Part shown: positions 1 to 7,267 of the stretch, piece after piece | How the letters are laid out: each line of letters starts with the position of its first letter | Numbering within the stretch: the first letter of the stretch is position 1 | NCBI GenBank assembly: GCA_020029455.1 | Contig: JAIBJH010000118.1 | Span: 1 to 8,618, forward strand | Direction: 5' to 3' | DNA from: Hyphomicrobiales bacterium | Lineage (GTDB): Bacteria > Pseudomonadota > Alphaproteobacteria > Rhizobiales > Aestuariivirgaceae | Length of the DNA: 8,618 bases | Notes under the pieces: generated by a model | Database searches by the model: none | The model's input: the letters and a program-made list of their open reading frames with translations, nothing else | Told to the model about the DNA's origin: nothing | Program-made: the position numbers and the translations under genes

Positions 1-2
1 CT

Positions 3-395
3 CGCGAGATGCGCGCCCGTTTCGGCGAAGTGGAACTGCAGGAAGCCAGCAACCCATTCGGGCTGTCGGATATCATCCGCGACTACTTTGCCGGCAATCT
101 GCGCGCCATCGACACTCTCATCACCGATGGCGGTGGCACAGCATTTGAGCAGAAGGTTTGGCAGGAGCTGCGCAAGATTCCGGTAGGCTCCACCGTTTCC
201 TATGGCGACATCGCCAAGAAACTCGGCGACATTAACCTCTCCCGCGCCGTCGGCATTGCCAATGCACGGAACCCCGTTGCCGTCGTGGTGCCGTGCCACC
301 GGGTCATCGGCTCGGACGGCACCATGACAGGCTATGGCGGCGGGCTCACCCGCAAGGAGTGGCTGCTCCGCCACGAAGGCGCGCTGCTGATTTAA
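3..395 (+). CDS. ogt: Methylated-DNA--protein-cysteine S-methyltransferase (O6-alkylguanine-DNA alkyltransferase), 5' partial
   Basis: This is the C-terminal part of a suicide DNA-repair protein that moves the alkyl group from O6-alkylguanine (and O4-alkylthymine) onto its own cysteine. The reading frame is open to the left edge: codons for R and E precede the first ATG at 9, so that ATG is probably internal and the true start lies outside the window. Visible are the conserved entry to the catalytic domain (TAFEQKVWQELRKIPVGSTVSYGDIAK), the helix with NPVAVVVPCHRV containing the acceptor cysteine (Cys96 counted from the ATG at 9), and the closing GYGGGLTRKEWLLRHEGA that recognises the flipped base. 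About 128 residues are visible, against roughly 165-180 for the family, so some N-terminal residues are missing. It is followed after 47 bases by a same-strand hydrolase gene with no obvious functional link. The family assignment is very secure; Ogt versus Ada C-terminus is less so. Confidence 0.95.
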   Translation, partial: REMRARFGEVELQEASNPFGLSDIIRDYFAGNLRAIDTLITDGGGTAFEQKVWQELRKIPVGSTVSYGDIAKKLGDINLSRAVGIANARNPVAVVVPCHRVIGSDGTMTGYGGGLTRKEWLLRHEGALLI

Positions 396-442
396 CCCTT
401 ATGTGACTTGGCATCGGCGAGCAGCGCACCTATCTCTGGTGG

Positions 443-1180
443 ATGCTCAAACGACTCAATCCATACTATCAGGGCCCGGCGAGCGACCACTTCGACGGCG
501 AGCGTTTCTTCGTGCCGGGCCATGTGCACGACAAGTCGCGCAAGGACCTGATGAAGATGGCGCGTGATCGGCGGGCGACATGGCCGCGCCGCATTCCAAG
601 CCCTTTTCATGCCAAGCCCGACAAGCGCCTCGACAACCTGCGCTCCACCCTCATCGGGCATGCGAGCTTTCTTGTTCAGGCGGCGAACCTCAACCTGCTC
701 ATCGATCCGGTGTTTGCAAAGCGCGCCAGCCCCTTCGGCTTCGTGGGCCCATCGCGCGCCAATCCACCGGGCATTGCCTTCCACGATCTGCCGCCCATCG
801 ATGCGGTGCTGATCACCCACAGCCACTATGACCACATGGACAAGGCGGCGCTGCGCGCGCTCGCGACGCGCCACAAGCCGCTGTTCATCTGCCCGCTCGG
901 CGTTGATGTGCTGATGCATCATCAGCGCGTTCCGGTGCACGAGGTGCAGACGCTTGACTGGTGGCAGAGCACGGAGCTTGGCCCCCTCACCATCCATGCC
1001 GTTCCCACCTATCACTGGTCGGCGCGTGGCATCGGCGACCGGCGGAAGACGCTGTGGTGTTCTTTCGCCATCGAAACACCCTCGGGCCTTCTCTATCATC
1101 TGGCCCAGGCGCTTGCCGCGTCCGGCATAGCGCCCAGCCACTTCCAGGCTTTCCGGCCCGGCCAGGTTCTGGAGGTTTAG
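443..1180 (+). CDS. NAPE-PLD/UlaG-like MBL-fold metallo-hydrolase, apparently internally deleted
   Basis: The N-terminal 218 residues read as a standard metallo-beta-lactamase-fold hydrolase of the NAPE-PLD/UlaG-like group: NPYYQGPASDHFDG near the start, IGHASFLVQ at 71-79, LLIDPVF at 85-91, the metal motif THSHYDHMD at 125-133 (His126, His128, Asp130, His131) and PTYHWSARG with His191. In this family the strand that here reads GLLYH (215-219) is normally followed by a metal-bridging Asp in a GDT-type motif, then a long segment ending in a SHxGTF-type His ligand. Here the chain passes straight to a typical C-terminal helix and tail (LAQALAASGIAPSHFQAFRPGQVLEV). The protein is 245 residues; relatives are around 320-340. 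I infer an in-frame loss of roughly 80-100 residues with junction near 1097-1102, probably leaving an inactive enzyme. ATG 443 was chosen because the family signature begins immediately; the ribosome site (GGTGG) is weak. The substrate is unknown. Confidence 0.8.
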   Translation: MLKRLNPYYQGPASDHFDGERFFVPGHVHDKSRKDLMKMARDRRATWPRRIPSPFHAKPDKRLDNLRSTLIGHASFLVQAANLNLLIDPVFAKRASPFGFVGPSRANPPGIAFHDLPPIDAVLITHSHYDHMDKAALRALATRHKPLFICPLGVDVLMHHQRVPVHEVQTLDWWQSTELGPLTIHAVPTYHWSARGIGDRRKTLWCSFAIETPSGLLYHLAQALAASGIAPSHFQAFRPGQVLEV

Positions 1181-1195
1181 GGTCTCTCCAAGACC
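1181..1195. terminator. Weak candidate terminator hairpin between convergent genes
   Basis: Directly after the hydrolase stop codon, GGTCT (1181-1185) and AGACC (1191-1195) can form a 5-bp stem with a CTCCA loop, followed by ATTTC. It is short and lacks a real T-run on either strand, so an intrinsic terminator is only a possibility. The rest of the 87 bases between the hydrolase and cobM shows nothing else convincing. Confidence 0.2.
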
Positions 1196-1267
1196 ATTTC
1201 ACGATGTCAATCAGCAGGCCTGCCTTTCAGCAGACATGCGGTATATAGTCCATTCGTAGGAATGTTG

Positions 1268-2044
1268 TCAAGAGGAATTTTTAGCTGTTTTGCGATTTCG
1301 CAACACATGCTCGTGTTCGGCATCGTAAAGCGCTGAATCGCGGAAGTTTTTGTGGCCCAGCACATGGCCAACCAGGATCAGCGCAGTGCGGGTGAGCTTT
1401 TCGGCACGCACCTTTTTGGCAATATCGGCCAGCGTGCCGTGGATGAACTGTTCATCGGGCCAGCCCACGCGGAAGGCCACCACCACCGGGCAATCCTCGC
1501 CATAGTGGGGAATGAGCGAACGCTGGATATGCGGGATATTGCGCACCGAAAGATGGATCGCCAGCGTTGCCTTGGAAGCGCCGAGCTTTTCCAGCTCTTC
1601 GCCCGGCGGCATGGCGGAGGATTGCATGGAGGTGCGCGTCAGGATCACCGTTTGCGCTACCTCCGGCAAGGTGAACTCGGTTTTGAGTGCAGCGGCCGCG
1701 GCGGCAAAGGCGGGAACGCCCGGCGTCACGTCATAGGGAATGCCCAGCGCATCGAGCTTCCGCATCTGTTCAGAAATTGCTCCGTACAGGGATGGATCGC
1801 CGGAATGAACGCGCGCTACGTTCTGGCCCTTGTCATGTGCCGCCTTGATGTGGCCGATGATTTCGTCGAGGTGCATGGGCGCGGTATCAAGCACCAGCGC
1901 ATCGGCCGGTGCTGCCCTGACGATTTCTTCCGGCACCAGCGAACCGGCATAGAGGCAAACCGGGCAGGACTGGATGAGCTTCAGCCCTCGCACGGTGATA
2001 AGGTCGGGCGCGCCGGGGCCAGCGCCGATGAAATGCACGGTCAT
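1268..2044 (-). CDS. cobM: Precorrin-4 C(11)-methyltransferase CobM
   Basis: This is a cytoplasmic SAM-dependent uroporphyrinogen-III-methylase-superfamily enzyme that methylates C11 of precorrin-4 (or cobalt-precorrin-4, where it is called CbiF) to give the precorrin-5 stage. The 258 residues are a full-length fit. The N-terminus VHFIGAGPGAPDLITVRG carries the SAM-binding glycine loop (about 7-15), and VHSGDPSLYGAI (79-90) is the second SAM motif. TPGVPAFAAAAAAL, LTRTSMQSSAMPPGE and VVVAFRVGWPDEQFIHGTL are all characteristic of CobM/CbiF. The start ATG overlaps the TGA of the upstream cbiG-cobJ gene in ATGA form, so translation is probably coupled. It is the last gene of the operon. The C-terminal tail after VGHVLGHKNFRDSALYD is short, charged and probably unstructured. 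Whether the true substrate carries cobalt cannot be told from this protein alone. Confidence 0.96.
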   Translation of the reverse strand: MTVHFIGAGPGAPDLITVRGLKLIQSCPVCLYAGSLVPEEIVRAAPADALVLDTAPMHLDEIIGHIKAAHDKGQNVARVHSGDPSLYGAISEQMRKLDALGIPYDVTPGVPAFAAAAAALKTEFTLPEVAQTVILTRTSMQSSAMPPGEELEKLGASKATLAIHLSVRNIPHIQRSLIPHYGEDCPVVVAFRVGWPDEQFIHGTLADIAKKVRAEKLTRTALILVGHVLGHKNFRDSALYDAEHEHVLRNRKTAKNSS

Positions 2045-3741
2045 CTTGCGTCCATCTTCCTGGCATAGCCACGCGGCGTGTAGGCGTAGGTTCTGCCATC
2101 GCCGCGCTTGAAAGCTTTCGATTGGCTGGAGCCGACAAGCACCACCGTCAGCATGTCAACCTCTTCCGCATTGAATTCATCAAACCTCAGTATGCGGACC
2201 TTTTCCTTCGGCCTTCCCAGATTGGAGGCAAGGATGACCGGCGTATCCGGATTGCGGTGCGGGCGAAGAATATCAAACGCCTTCACGATCTGGTCCGTGC
2301 GGCGCAGTGAGCGTGGGTTGTAGAAGGCAATCACGAAGTCACCCTGCGCTGCAGCGGTGATGCGCCGTTCAATTGTTTCCCACGGTGTGAGGAGATCCGA
2401 CAATGAAATGCAGCAGAAGTCATGGCCGATCAGCGCGCCAGCCTTGGCGCTCGCCATCTGGAAAGCGGAAATGCCGGGGTGCACTTCCACTGCAATTCGG
2501 CAGGGTTCGCGGTCGATCAGTTCATAGACCAGCGCCGCCATGGCATAGATCGCGGCATCGCCGGAACAGACGAGCGCAACGCGCTTTCCCTCCTTGGCAA
2601 GTTCAATGGCCTTTCGGCAACGCGCTTCTTCCTCGCCCAAGGGGAAGTCATGGCGAATTTGATCTGTGTGCAGATCATTCACAAGGTCGAGATAGAGCGA
2701 GTAACCAACCCAATCCGTCGAGAGCGCCAGTTGAAATTTGACTTCCTCGCTGCGGAGCATTCTGTTGCCTGGACCTATCCCAACGACAGCAATGCATCCT
2801 CTTTGCTTGCCCGGCCGCTTCGTGAGAGGAGCCGGGGCTCGGGCGATGGCAATGGTGGCACGCTTGCTCTTCGTCTTGGCAACAATCAGTTCCCCGCCCG
2901 GACCTGCTGCAGCAAGCGCCGCAGCTTCTGCCACGCTTGGCGTGCCCACTGCATCAGCGACATGTTCTGATGGGTTGGGAACCTGAGCGCCAAACGACTT
3001 CAATTCCTCCGCCGAAAAGAAAACGACATTGAACAAGTCCGCGATGGCCGGCTCGTCTTCCTTGACGTCAATGGAGGCAAAGGTCGAGACAGCAAGCCGC
3101 GAGAGATTGTGTGCGGCTAAAGTCGATGTAACAAGGTTGCGCACCTCCTGCGGTTCCGTTCCGCGCTCGCAGCCCAAGCCTACGGTGAGCACCTCAGGGT
3201 GTATGACAATCTGCTGTTCAGTGCCCCTGACATCCTGAATGGTTTCGATCACATCAACCTGCTCGCCGCGCAGTTTTGCGGCAGTTGCCGCCTTCATGTG
3301 TTCCGGGTTGCCAAGTGCGTATCCCTCCGGGGGTTCGTCAAAGCTTCCGCCAAAGATCACGTCACTTGCTGTTGTTATTGCCGCGGTGCTGTTCAAGGCT
3401 CCAGCGATTTCCCGCGCCAATCTGTTTCCACCGTGATGCCCGCCAAGCAGTGGAACAACCGCCGAGCCGTTTTCCGCCACGGCAACGACAGGCGGTTCGG
3501 CGTGCTTGCTGCGGAGGTGCAAAGTGATGGCGCGGATGAGTATGCCAGTTGCGCAAACGCCGATGATCGATTGTCCGAGATTGAACTCGCGGGCGATAGC
3601 GTGGGTTGCCTTGTCGAAGGTGACGTCAACGCTGTCCAAGCCTTCCGGTCCATGGATCAGTCCGCCAACGGATGATTTGATCTTCTGCGCTATGGGCAAT
3701 GCCGAAGGGCCGAGGATGAAAATGGCGATTTGCCGTGGCAT
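2041..3741 (-). CDS. cbiG-cobJ: Fusion of CbiG-type cobalt-precorrin-5A hydrolase and precorrin-3B C(17)-methyltransferase CobJ
   Basis: This is one 566-residue protein with two enzyme parts. Residues 1 to about 305 are CbiG-like. The central region contains VCATGILIRA (62-71) and VVAVAENGSAVVPLLGGHHGGNRLA (85-109). The CobE/CbiG C-terminal domain contains LTVGLGCERGTEPQEV (185-200), STFASIDVKEDEPAI (219-233) and the Gly-rich GPGGELIVAKTKSKRATIAIAR end. CbiG opens the delta-lactone and releases the two-carbon unit in the cobalt-early pathway. Residues from about 315 are CobJ/CbiH: GCIAVVGIGPGNRML (315-329, SAM loop), VCSGDAAIYAMA (391-402), VHPGISAFQMASAKAGALIGHDFCCISLSDLLTPWE (420-455) and IAFYNPRS (471-478). 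CobJ methylates C17 with ring contraction. A basic linker (about 302-314, APAPLTKRPGKQR) joins them. The start lies one base after the cobI stop (TGACATG), and the stop overlaps the cobM start. CbiG-CobJ/CbiH fusions are known in other bacteria; the domain identity is secure. Confidence 0.95.
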   Translation of the reverse strand: MPRQIAIFILGPSALPIAQKIKSSVGGLIHGPEGLDSVDVTFDKATHAIAREFNLGQSIIGVCATGILIRAITLHLRSKHAEPPVVAVAENGSAVVPLLGGHHGGNRLAREIAGALNSTAAITTASDVIFGGSFDEPPEGYALGNPEHMKAATAAKLRGEQVDVIETIQDVRGTEQQIVIHPEVLTVGLGCERGTEPQEVRNLVTSTLAAHNLSRLAVSTFASIDVKEDEPAIADLFNVVFFSAEELKSFGAQVPNPSEHVADAVGTPSVAEAAALAAAGPGGELIVAKTKSKRATIAIARAPAPLTKRPGKQRGCIAVVGIGPGNRMLRSEEVKFQLALSTDWVGYSLYLDLVNDLHTDQIRHDFPLGEEEARCRKAIELAKEGKRVALVCSGDAAIYAMAALVYELIDREPCRIAVEVHPGISAFQMASAKAGALIGHDFCCISLSDLLTPWETIERRITAAAQGDFVIAFYNPRSLRRTDQIVKAFDILRPHRNPDTPVILASNLGRPKEKVRILRFDEFNAEEVDMLTVVLVGSSQSKAFKRGDGRTYAYTPRGYARKMDAR

Positions 3742-3742
3742 G

Positions 3743-4429
3743 TCAGGCTTTCACGATGATGGTGGTGAAATAGGGCAGGGTGTCGTCAGTGATCTCAGCA
3801 ATCGGCTGGATTATCTGCTGTTCCTGCGTGGCATAGGAGATCGCTGTCGCCCGCCGCTCGAGATCGAGTGATCGCAACACCTCTTTCACTTTGCCGAAAT
3901 GCCTGCCGACCTTGATGATGGCAGCGGCTTGCGCCGTGGCTAGTTCCTTCCGTAGTTGTTGTTCATCCAAAGTTGCGGGAAGGATTTTCAGCACATCATT
4001 GCGGGCGCAAAGCGGCTGGCCCATTTCTGCGGCACTGGCACTGATTGATGTGACGCCGGGCACCACGATGGTCTTGAAGCGGTTGGCCAGCCTTTCGAAG
4101 ACATACATGAAGCTGCCGTAAAAAAAGGGATCACCTTCGCAGAGCATGACGACGTCGGTGCCTGCCAACAGGTGGGCGGCAATGGATTCCGCGCCTTTGT
4201 CGTAGATGGCTTGTCCTGCATCTGGGTCGACGCGCATTGGCATGTTGATCACAAGTTCTTCGGCATCTTCCGCTATGAAAGGCTCGGCGATGGCACGTGC
4301 CGTGCTCTCTCCGCCATTGGCGGCGAGATAGGCGATGACCTTGGCCGTGGAGATCAGCCGCCAGGTTTTGACCGTCATCAGTTCGGGATCGCCGGGTCCG
4401 ACGCCCACGCCATAGAGTGTTCCGCTCAT
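3743..4429 (-). CDS. cobI: Precorrin-2 C(20)-methyltransferase CobI
   Basis: This SAM-dependent methylase adds the C20 methyl to precorrin-2 (CobI) or cobalt-factor II (CbiL), the first committed methylation after sirohydrochlorin formation. Conserved blocks are GTLYGVGVGPGDPELMTVKTW at the N-terminus, VVMLCEGDPFFYGSFMYVFERL in the SAM/active-site region, VVPGVTSISASAAEMGQPL, and IIKVGRHFGKVKEVL near the C-terminus. I chose ATG 4429 (228 residues, beginning MSGTLYGVG) over ATG 4447. It overlaps the cobL TGA as ATGA, like the other junctions here, and the family alignment begins at this methionine. The upstream ATG would add MAGSEA. Neither start has a strong Shine-Dalgarno, which suggests translational coupling to cobL. 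The family usually has 230-245 residues, so the length is normal. Confidence 0.95.
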   Translation of the reverse strand: MSGTLYGVGVGPGDPELMTVKTWRLISTAKVIAYLAANGGESTARAIAEPFIAEDAEELVINMPMRVDPDAGQAIYDKGAESIAAHLLAGTDVVMLCEGDPFFYGSFMYVFERLANRFKTIVVPGVTSISASAAEMGQPLCARNDVLKILPATLDEQQLRKELATAQAAAIIKVGRHFGKVKEVLRSLDLERRATAISYATQEQQIIQPIAEITDDTLPYFTTIIVKA

Positions 4430-5631
4430 GGCTTCGCTACCCGCCATTGTACTACCGGCATTTTAGGTTTGAGCGTGCGGTATTTGCCCACTGGCTCCAG
4501 TTTTGAAATGGAGATGCGGACAAGGTCACCGCCGTGCTTTTCCTGCAGGTCGTAAAGATGCATTTCTCCTTCGATGGAGACGACATTGGCAACCAGCCGT
4601 CCGCTAGGGCGCAGGGCTTGCCATGCCGCCTCGAAGGCACCGGGTACGCTTACGCCACCGCCGATGAAAACGGCATGGGGCTGCGGCAGACCATTGAGTG
4701 CATCGGGTGCTTCTCCTGCAACGATCTTGATGCGTGGCGTTCCCAATTGGTCGGCATTCGTGGCGATCATGCGGCAGCGGTCGGCGTTCTGCTCGATGGC
4801 GATGGCTTCGCAGCCGCGTGTCGATCGCATCCATTCTATGGCGACAGAACCGCAGCCCGCGCCGATGTCCCACAAGAGTTGATCGGGTGCGGGGGCGAGG
4901 GCTGCAAGCGTTACGGCGCGCACTTCGCGCTTGGTGATCTGTCCGTCATGAACAAAGGCTTCGTCGGGCAATCCTGCAACGCGCGACCAGATTTTGGCGG
5001 AGGAGCCCGCTTTGCAGTGAATGGCGAGTGTATTGAGCGGCGACCAGTCGCGCTCCGGAATCTTGTTGGCGGGAAAGGTTGCGACGGCTTCTGCCGCTCC
5101 ACCAAGGTTTTCCAGCACGGTCACTTCGCTTGTCTCGAATCCGCGTGCCAACAGTCTCCGGCAAGCCTCTGCGATTGACGTTTCATCTTCTGTCAGAACG
5201 AGCAGCCGGGCGCCGGGTTGAATGAAGGCTTCCAGATTGGCGGCGGGACGGCCATGAATGGTAAAGCTATCGCAATCGGGGATAGACCAGCCCATCCGCG
5301 CAGCAGCCAGAGAGAATGCCGAGAGGTGTGGAACGATCGTCACTTCCTCTTTCGGAATGAAGGTCAGGATCTTGCGGGCTGCGCCATAGTTCATGGGATC
5401 GCCGGTGGCGAGCATCACCGTATGCTGGCCGCGCATTGGCGTCACTTGGTCGATGACTGCCGAAAAGGGCTGCGGCCATTCGTGTTGTGTGGCCTTGAGT
5501 GCCGGCAGCATAGTGAGCGTGCGTGTTGAGCCGATGATATTCTCGGCCTGCTCAATGGAAACGCGCGCCTTGGCCGAGAGGCCTTCCCAACCGTCTTCGC
5601 CAATGCCGACGATGGTGAGCCACGGCGTCAT
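4426..5631 (-). CDS. cobL: Precorrin-6Y C(5,15)-methyltransferase (decarboxylating) CobL (CbiE-CbiT fusion)
   Basis: This bifunctional enzyme methylates C5 and C15 and decarboxylates the C12 acetate to give precorrin-8X. Two domains are visible in 401 residues. The N-terminal CbiE-like methylase (about 1-205) has WLTIVGIGEDGWEGLS, VMLATGDPMNYGAAR (72-86) and VPHLSAFSLAAARMGWS (100-116). The C-terminal CbiT-like class I methyltransferase (about 220-401) has the family entry FVHDGQITKREVRAVTLAAL (226-245), the SAM motif LLWDIGAGCGSVAIEWMR (252-269), EAIAIEQN, and HAVFIGGG (319-326). Both halves keep their SAM motifs, so both activities are expected. The start ATG overlaps the cobH TGA (ATGA), and the stop overlaps the cobI start in the same way. 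Length matches the usual fused CobL of alphaproteobacteria and Pseudomonas (about 400). Confidence 0.96.
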   Translation of the reverse strand: MTPWLTIVGIGEDGWEGLSAKARVSIEQAENIIGSTRTLTMLPALKATQHEWPQPFSAVIDQVTPMRGQHTVMLATGDPMNYGAARKILTFIPKEEVTIVPHLSAFSLAAARMGWSIPDCDSFTIHGRPAANLEAFIQPGARLLVLTEDETSIAEACRRLLARGFETSEVTVLENLGGAAEAVATFPANKIPERDWSPLNTLAIHCKAGSSAKIWSRVAGLPDEAFVHDGQITKREVRAVTLAALAPAPDQLLWDIGAGCGSVAIEWMRSTRGCEAIAIEQNADRCRMIATNADQLGTPRIKIVAGEAPDALNGLPQPHAVFIGGGVSVPGAFEAAWQALRPSGRLVANVVSIEGEMHLYDLQEKHGGDLVRISISKLEPVGKYRTLKPKMPVVQWRVAKP

Positions 5632-6254
5632 GGCATATCACCCGCTAATGCATTGACGACCGCCGCTGCCATGGCCGAGCCGCCGCGCCTTCGCTTGATC
5701 GTGATGAAGGGAATGCCGCGCGAATTGGCTGCAAGTTCAGCTTTGCTCTCTGCCGCGCCGACAAATCCCACCGGGCAAGCGATGATGGCAGCAGGCTTCG
5801 GTCCGCCCCCATCAATCAATTCGAGAAGATGGAAGAGGGCGGTCGGAGCATTGCCAATGGCGACGAGCGCGTCCTGCAACTCTGGTTGCCACAATTCAAC
5901 AGCTCCGGCGCTGCGGGTGATGCCTTGCGCTATTCCGATTTCCCGGGCGCGTAGATCATTCAGCATGCAGATGATTTCATTCTGCGCGGACAATGTGCGG
6001 GAAATGACACCGTGCTTCACCATCTCAGCATCGACGAAAATCGGTTTTCCGGCGCGCAACGCCGCAAGCGCCGAATCCACAAATCCAGAACTGATGATGA
6101 GATCATCTACAAGGTCTGTCATGCCGCAGGCGTGGATCATGCGGATAGCGATGGCCTGTTCTTCCGCGGAAAAGCGTGACAGGTTCGCCTCTTCGCGGAT
6201 GATCGCGAAGGAGCGCGCATAGATCGCCTGCGGGTCGCGGAGATAGTCCATCAC
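5628..6254 (-). CDS. cobH: Precorrin-8X methylmutase CobH
   Basis: The enzyme moves the methyl group from C11 to C12 in precorrin-8X, giving hydrogenobyrinate; CbiC does the same on the cobalt form. The 208 residues begin DYLRDPQAIYARSFAIIREEANLSRF, typical of CobH. RMIHACGM carries the catalytic histidine (His41 here, corresponding to the family's active-site His). VDAEMVKHGVISR, ACPVGFVGAAESKAEL and a C-terminal KRRRGGSAMAAAVVNAL also match the family. Two starts are possible: GTG 6254, which overlaps the cbiX TGA as GTGA, and ATG 6251, which overlaps it as TGATG. They differ by one residue and both imply coupling to cbiX. The stop overlaps the cobL start by 4 bases. Function is very secure. 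Confidence 0.95.
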   Translation of the reverse strand: MMDYLRDPQAIYARSFAIIREEANLSRFSAEEQAIAIRMIHACGMTDLVDDLIISSGFVDSALAALRAGKPIFVDAEMVKHGVISRTLSAQNEIICMLNDLRAREIGIAQGITRSAGAVELWQPELQDALVAIGNAPTALFHLLELIDGGGPKPAAIIACPVGFVGAAESKAELAANSRGIPFITIKRRRGGSAMAAAVVNALAGDMP

Positions 6255-7267
6255 TTTTTCATGCTTTTCGGGCCGAGCGGATGATCCGCATGGGGGTAGG
6301 GGGCGTGAGTATGATCATGATGGTGGTGGTCATGATCGTGATGACTGTGTGCATGGGGGAGGGAGGCTAGTTCAAACGGACCCTTCGCTTCGCTCGTGCC
6401 GATTCCCTCCACATGATGGTGATGGCTTTCCTGCGCAGCCCCCACTTCCGCCTCGAAGCCCAGAACCTGCGTGCGGTATTTGCACATCTGGCAGTTCATG
6501 AAGTTCTCACCGGTGAGGATCTGTTCGACACGCTCGACAAATGTGTCGATCACCGCCGGATGATCGTTGAGGTAGGGCGCCTTGATGAATTCGATCTCAG
6601 GGTGGCGCGCCGCCGCGGCATCCGTCGCGTCATAGATTCGATCCACAAGAATTCCAGTGAAGAGGAAATATGGAAAGACGATGATGCGGCGATAGCCGAG
6701 TCTTGCCGCATGTTCGAGCGCCGGCTCAACCAAAGGGAAGGTGACGCCGGAATAGGCGGTCTCGGCCCAGCCGAAACCGAAGCCCTCCCAGAGCAGGCGC
6801 GTGACTTTCGAGACATTGGAATTTGCATCGGGGTCCGAGGCGCCGCGCCCCACCACCACAAGAAGCGTTTCATGCTTCGGAACATCGCTCTTGAACAGGG
6901 CTAGCGCTTCTTCCACGCGGTCGGCGGCGGCGCGCATCATCTTGGGGTCGATGCCAAGTTCCTTGCCGTAGTCGATGCGCAGGTTGTTGGTGGCGGCGTA
7001 GGTGTTAAGCACCGAGGGAATGTCGTTCTTGGCGTGGCCCGCGGCGAACAGCATGCCGGGCACGGCCAGCACACGTGTGACGCCGTTTGCCTTCAGCGCA
7101 TCAAGCCCGGTGCGGATGATGGGCGTGGCAAATTCCAGATAGCCGAATTCGACCGGATATTGTGGCAGGCGTTTTTTGAGATGCTCTGACAGCACGGCGA
7201 ATTCGCGCACGGCATCGGTGTCGCGGCTGCCGTGGCCGCAGAGCATGACGCCCAATTTTTCTAGCAT
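6251..7267 (-). CDS. cbiX: Sirohydrochlorin chelatase CbiX, long form with MXCXXC motif and His-rich tail
   Basis: This class II chelatase inserts a divalent metal, presumably cobalt, into sirohydrochlorin at the entry to corrin synthesis. Its 338 residues contain two homologous chelatase halves. The first has KLGVMLCGHGSRD (His12) and LFAAGHAKNDIP (His78), the metal-binding histidines of the family. The second has LVVVGRGASDPDANSNV (136-152) and IIVFPYFLFTGILVDRI (195-211), without the histidine in its first motif. After the catalytic part comes MNCQMC (257-262), an MXCXXC motif known in Bacillus megaterium CbiX to hold an Fe-S centre. A tail with HHHH (282-285) and about 13 histidines between 305 and 329 follows. 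It is the first gene of the operon. A strong Shine-Dalgarno, GGGAAAGG, precedes the ATG by about 6-8 bases and is covered by an 11-bp stem in the leader. Confidence 0.93.
   Translation of the reverse strand: MLEKLGVMLCGHGSRDTDAVREFAVLSEHLKKRLPQYPVEFGYLEFATPIIRTGLDALKANGVTRVLAVPGMLFAAGHAKNDIPSVLNTYAATNNLRIDYGKELGIDPKMMRAAADRVEEALALFKSDVPKHETLLVVVGRGASDPDANSNVSKVTRLLWEGFGFGWAETAYSGVTFPLVEPALEHAARLGYRRIIVFPYFLFTGILVDRIYDATDAAAARHPEIEFIKAPYLNDHPAVIDTFVERVEQILTGENFMNCQMCKYRTQVLGFEAEVGAAQESHHHHVEGIGTSEAKGPFELASLPHAHSHHDHDHHHHDHTHAPYPHADHPLGPKSMKK

Noticed and set aside
392..1141. Long minus-strand open frame (249 codons) opposite the hydrolase gene
   Set aside because: The plus strand has clear MBL motifs; the reverse frame is Arg-rich with no recognisable family, a normal shadow in GC-rich DNA.
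1214..1223. Perfect palindrome GCAGGCCTGC between the convergent genes
   Set aside because: It has no loop and no T-run, so neither a good terminator nor a recognisable operator can be supported.
1352..2068. Long plus-strand open frame (238 codons) opposite cobM
   Set aside because: CobM motifs occupy the whole stretch on the minus strand; the plus frame has biased His/Arg/Gly composition and no family features.
4430..4447. Upstream ATG at 4447 as the cobI start
   Set aside because: It adds only MAGSEA, which lies before the conserved family start, and the ATG at 4429 makes the same ATGA overlap seen at neighbouring junctions.
4534..5178. Plus-strand frame of 214 codons opposite cobL
   Set aside because: Antisense to an intact CbiE/CbiT fusion, with no domain recognisable.
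5653..6222. Plus-strand frame of 189 codons opposite cobH
   Set aside because: Antisense shadow of a complete CobH with catalytic His; composition not protein-like.
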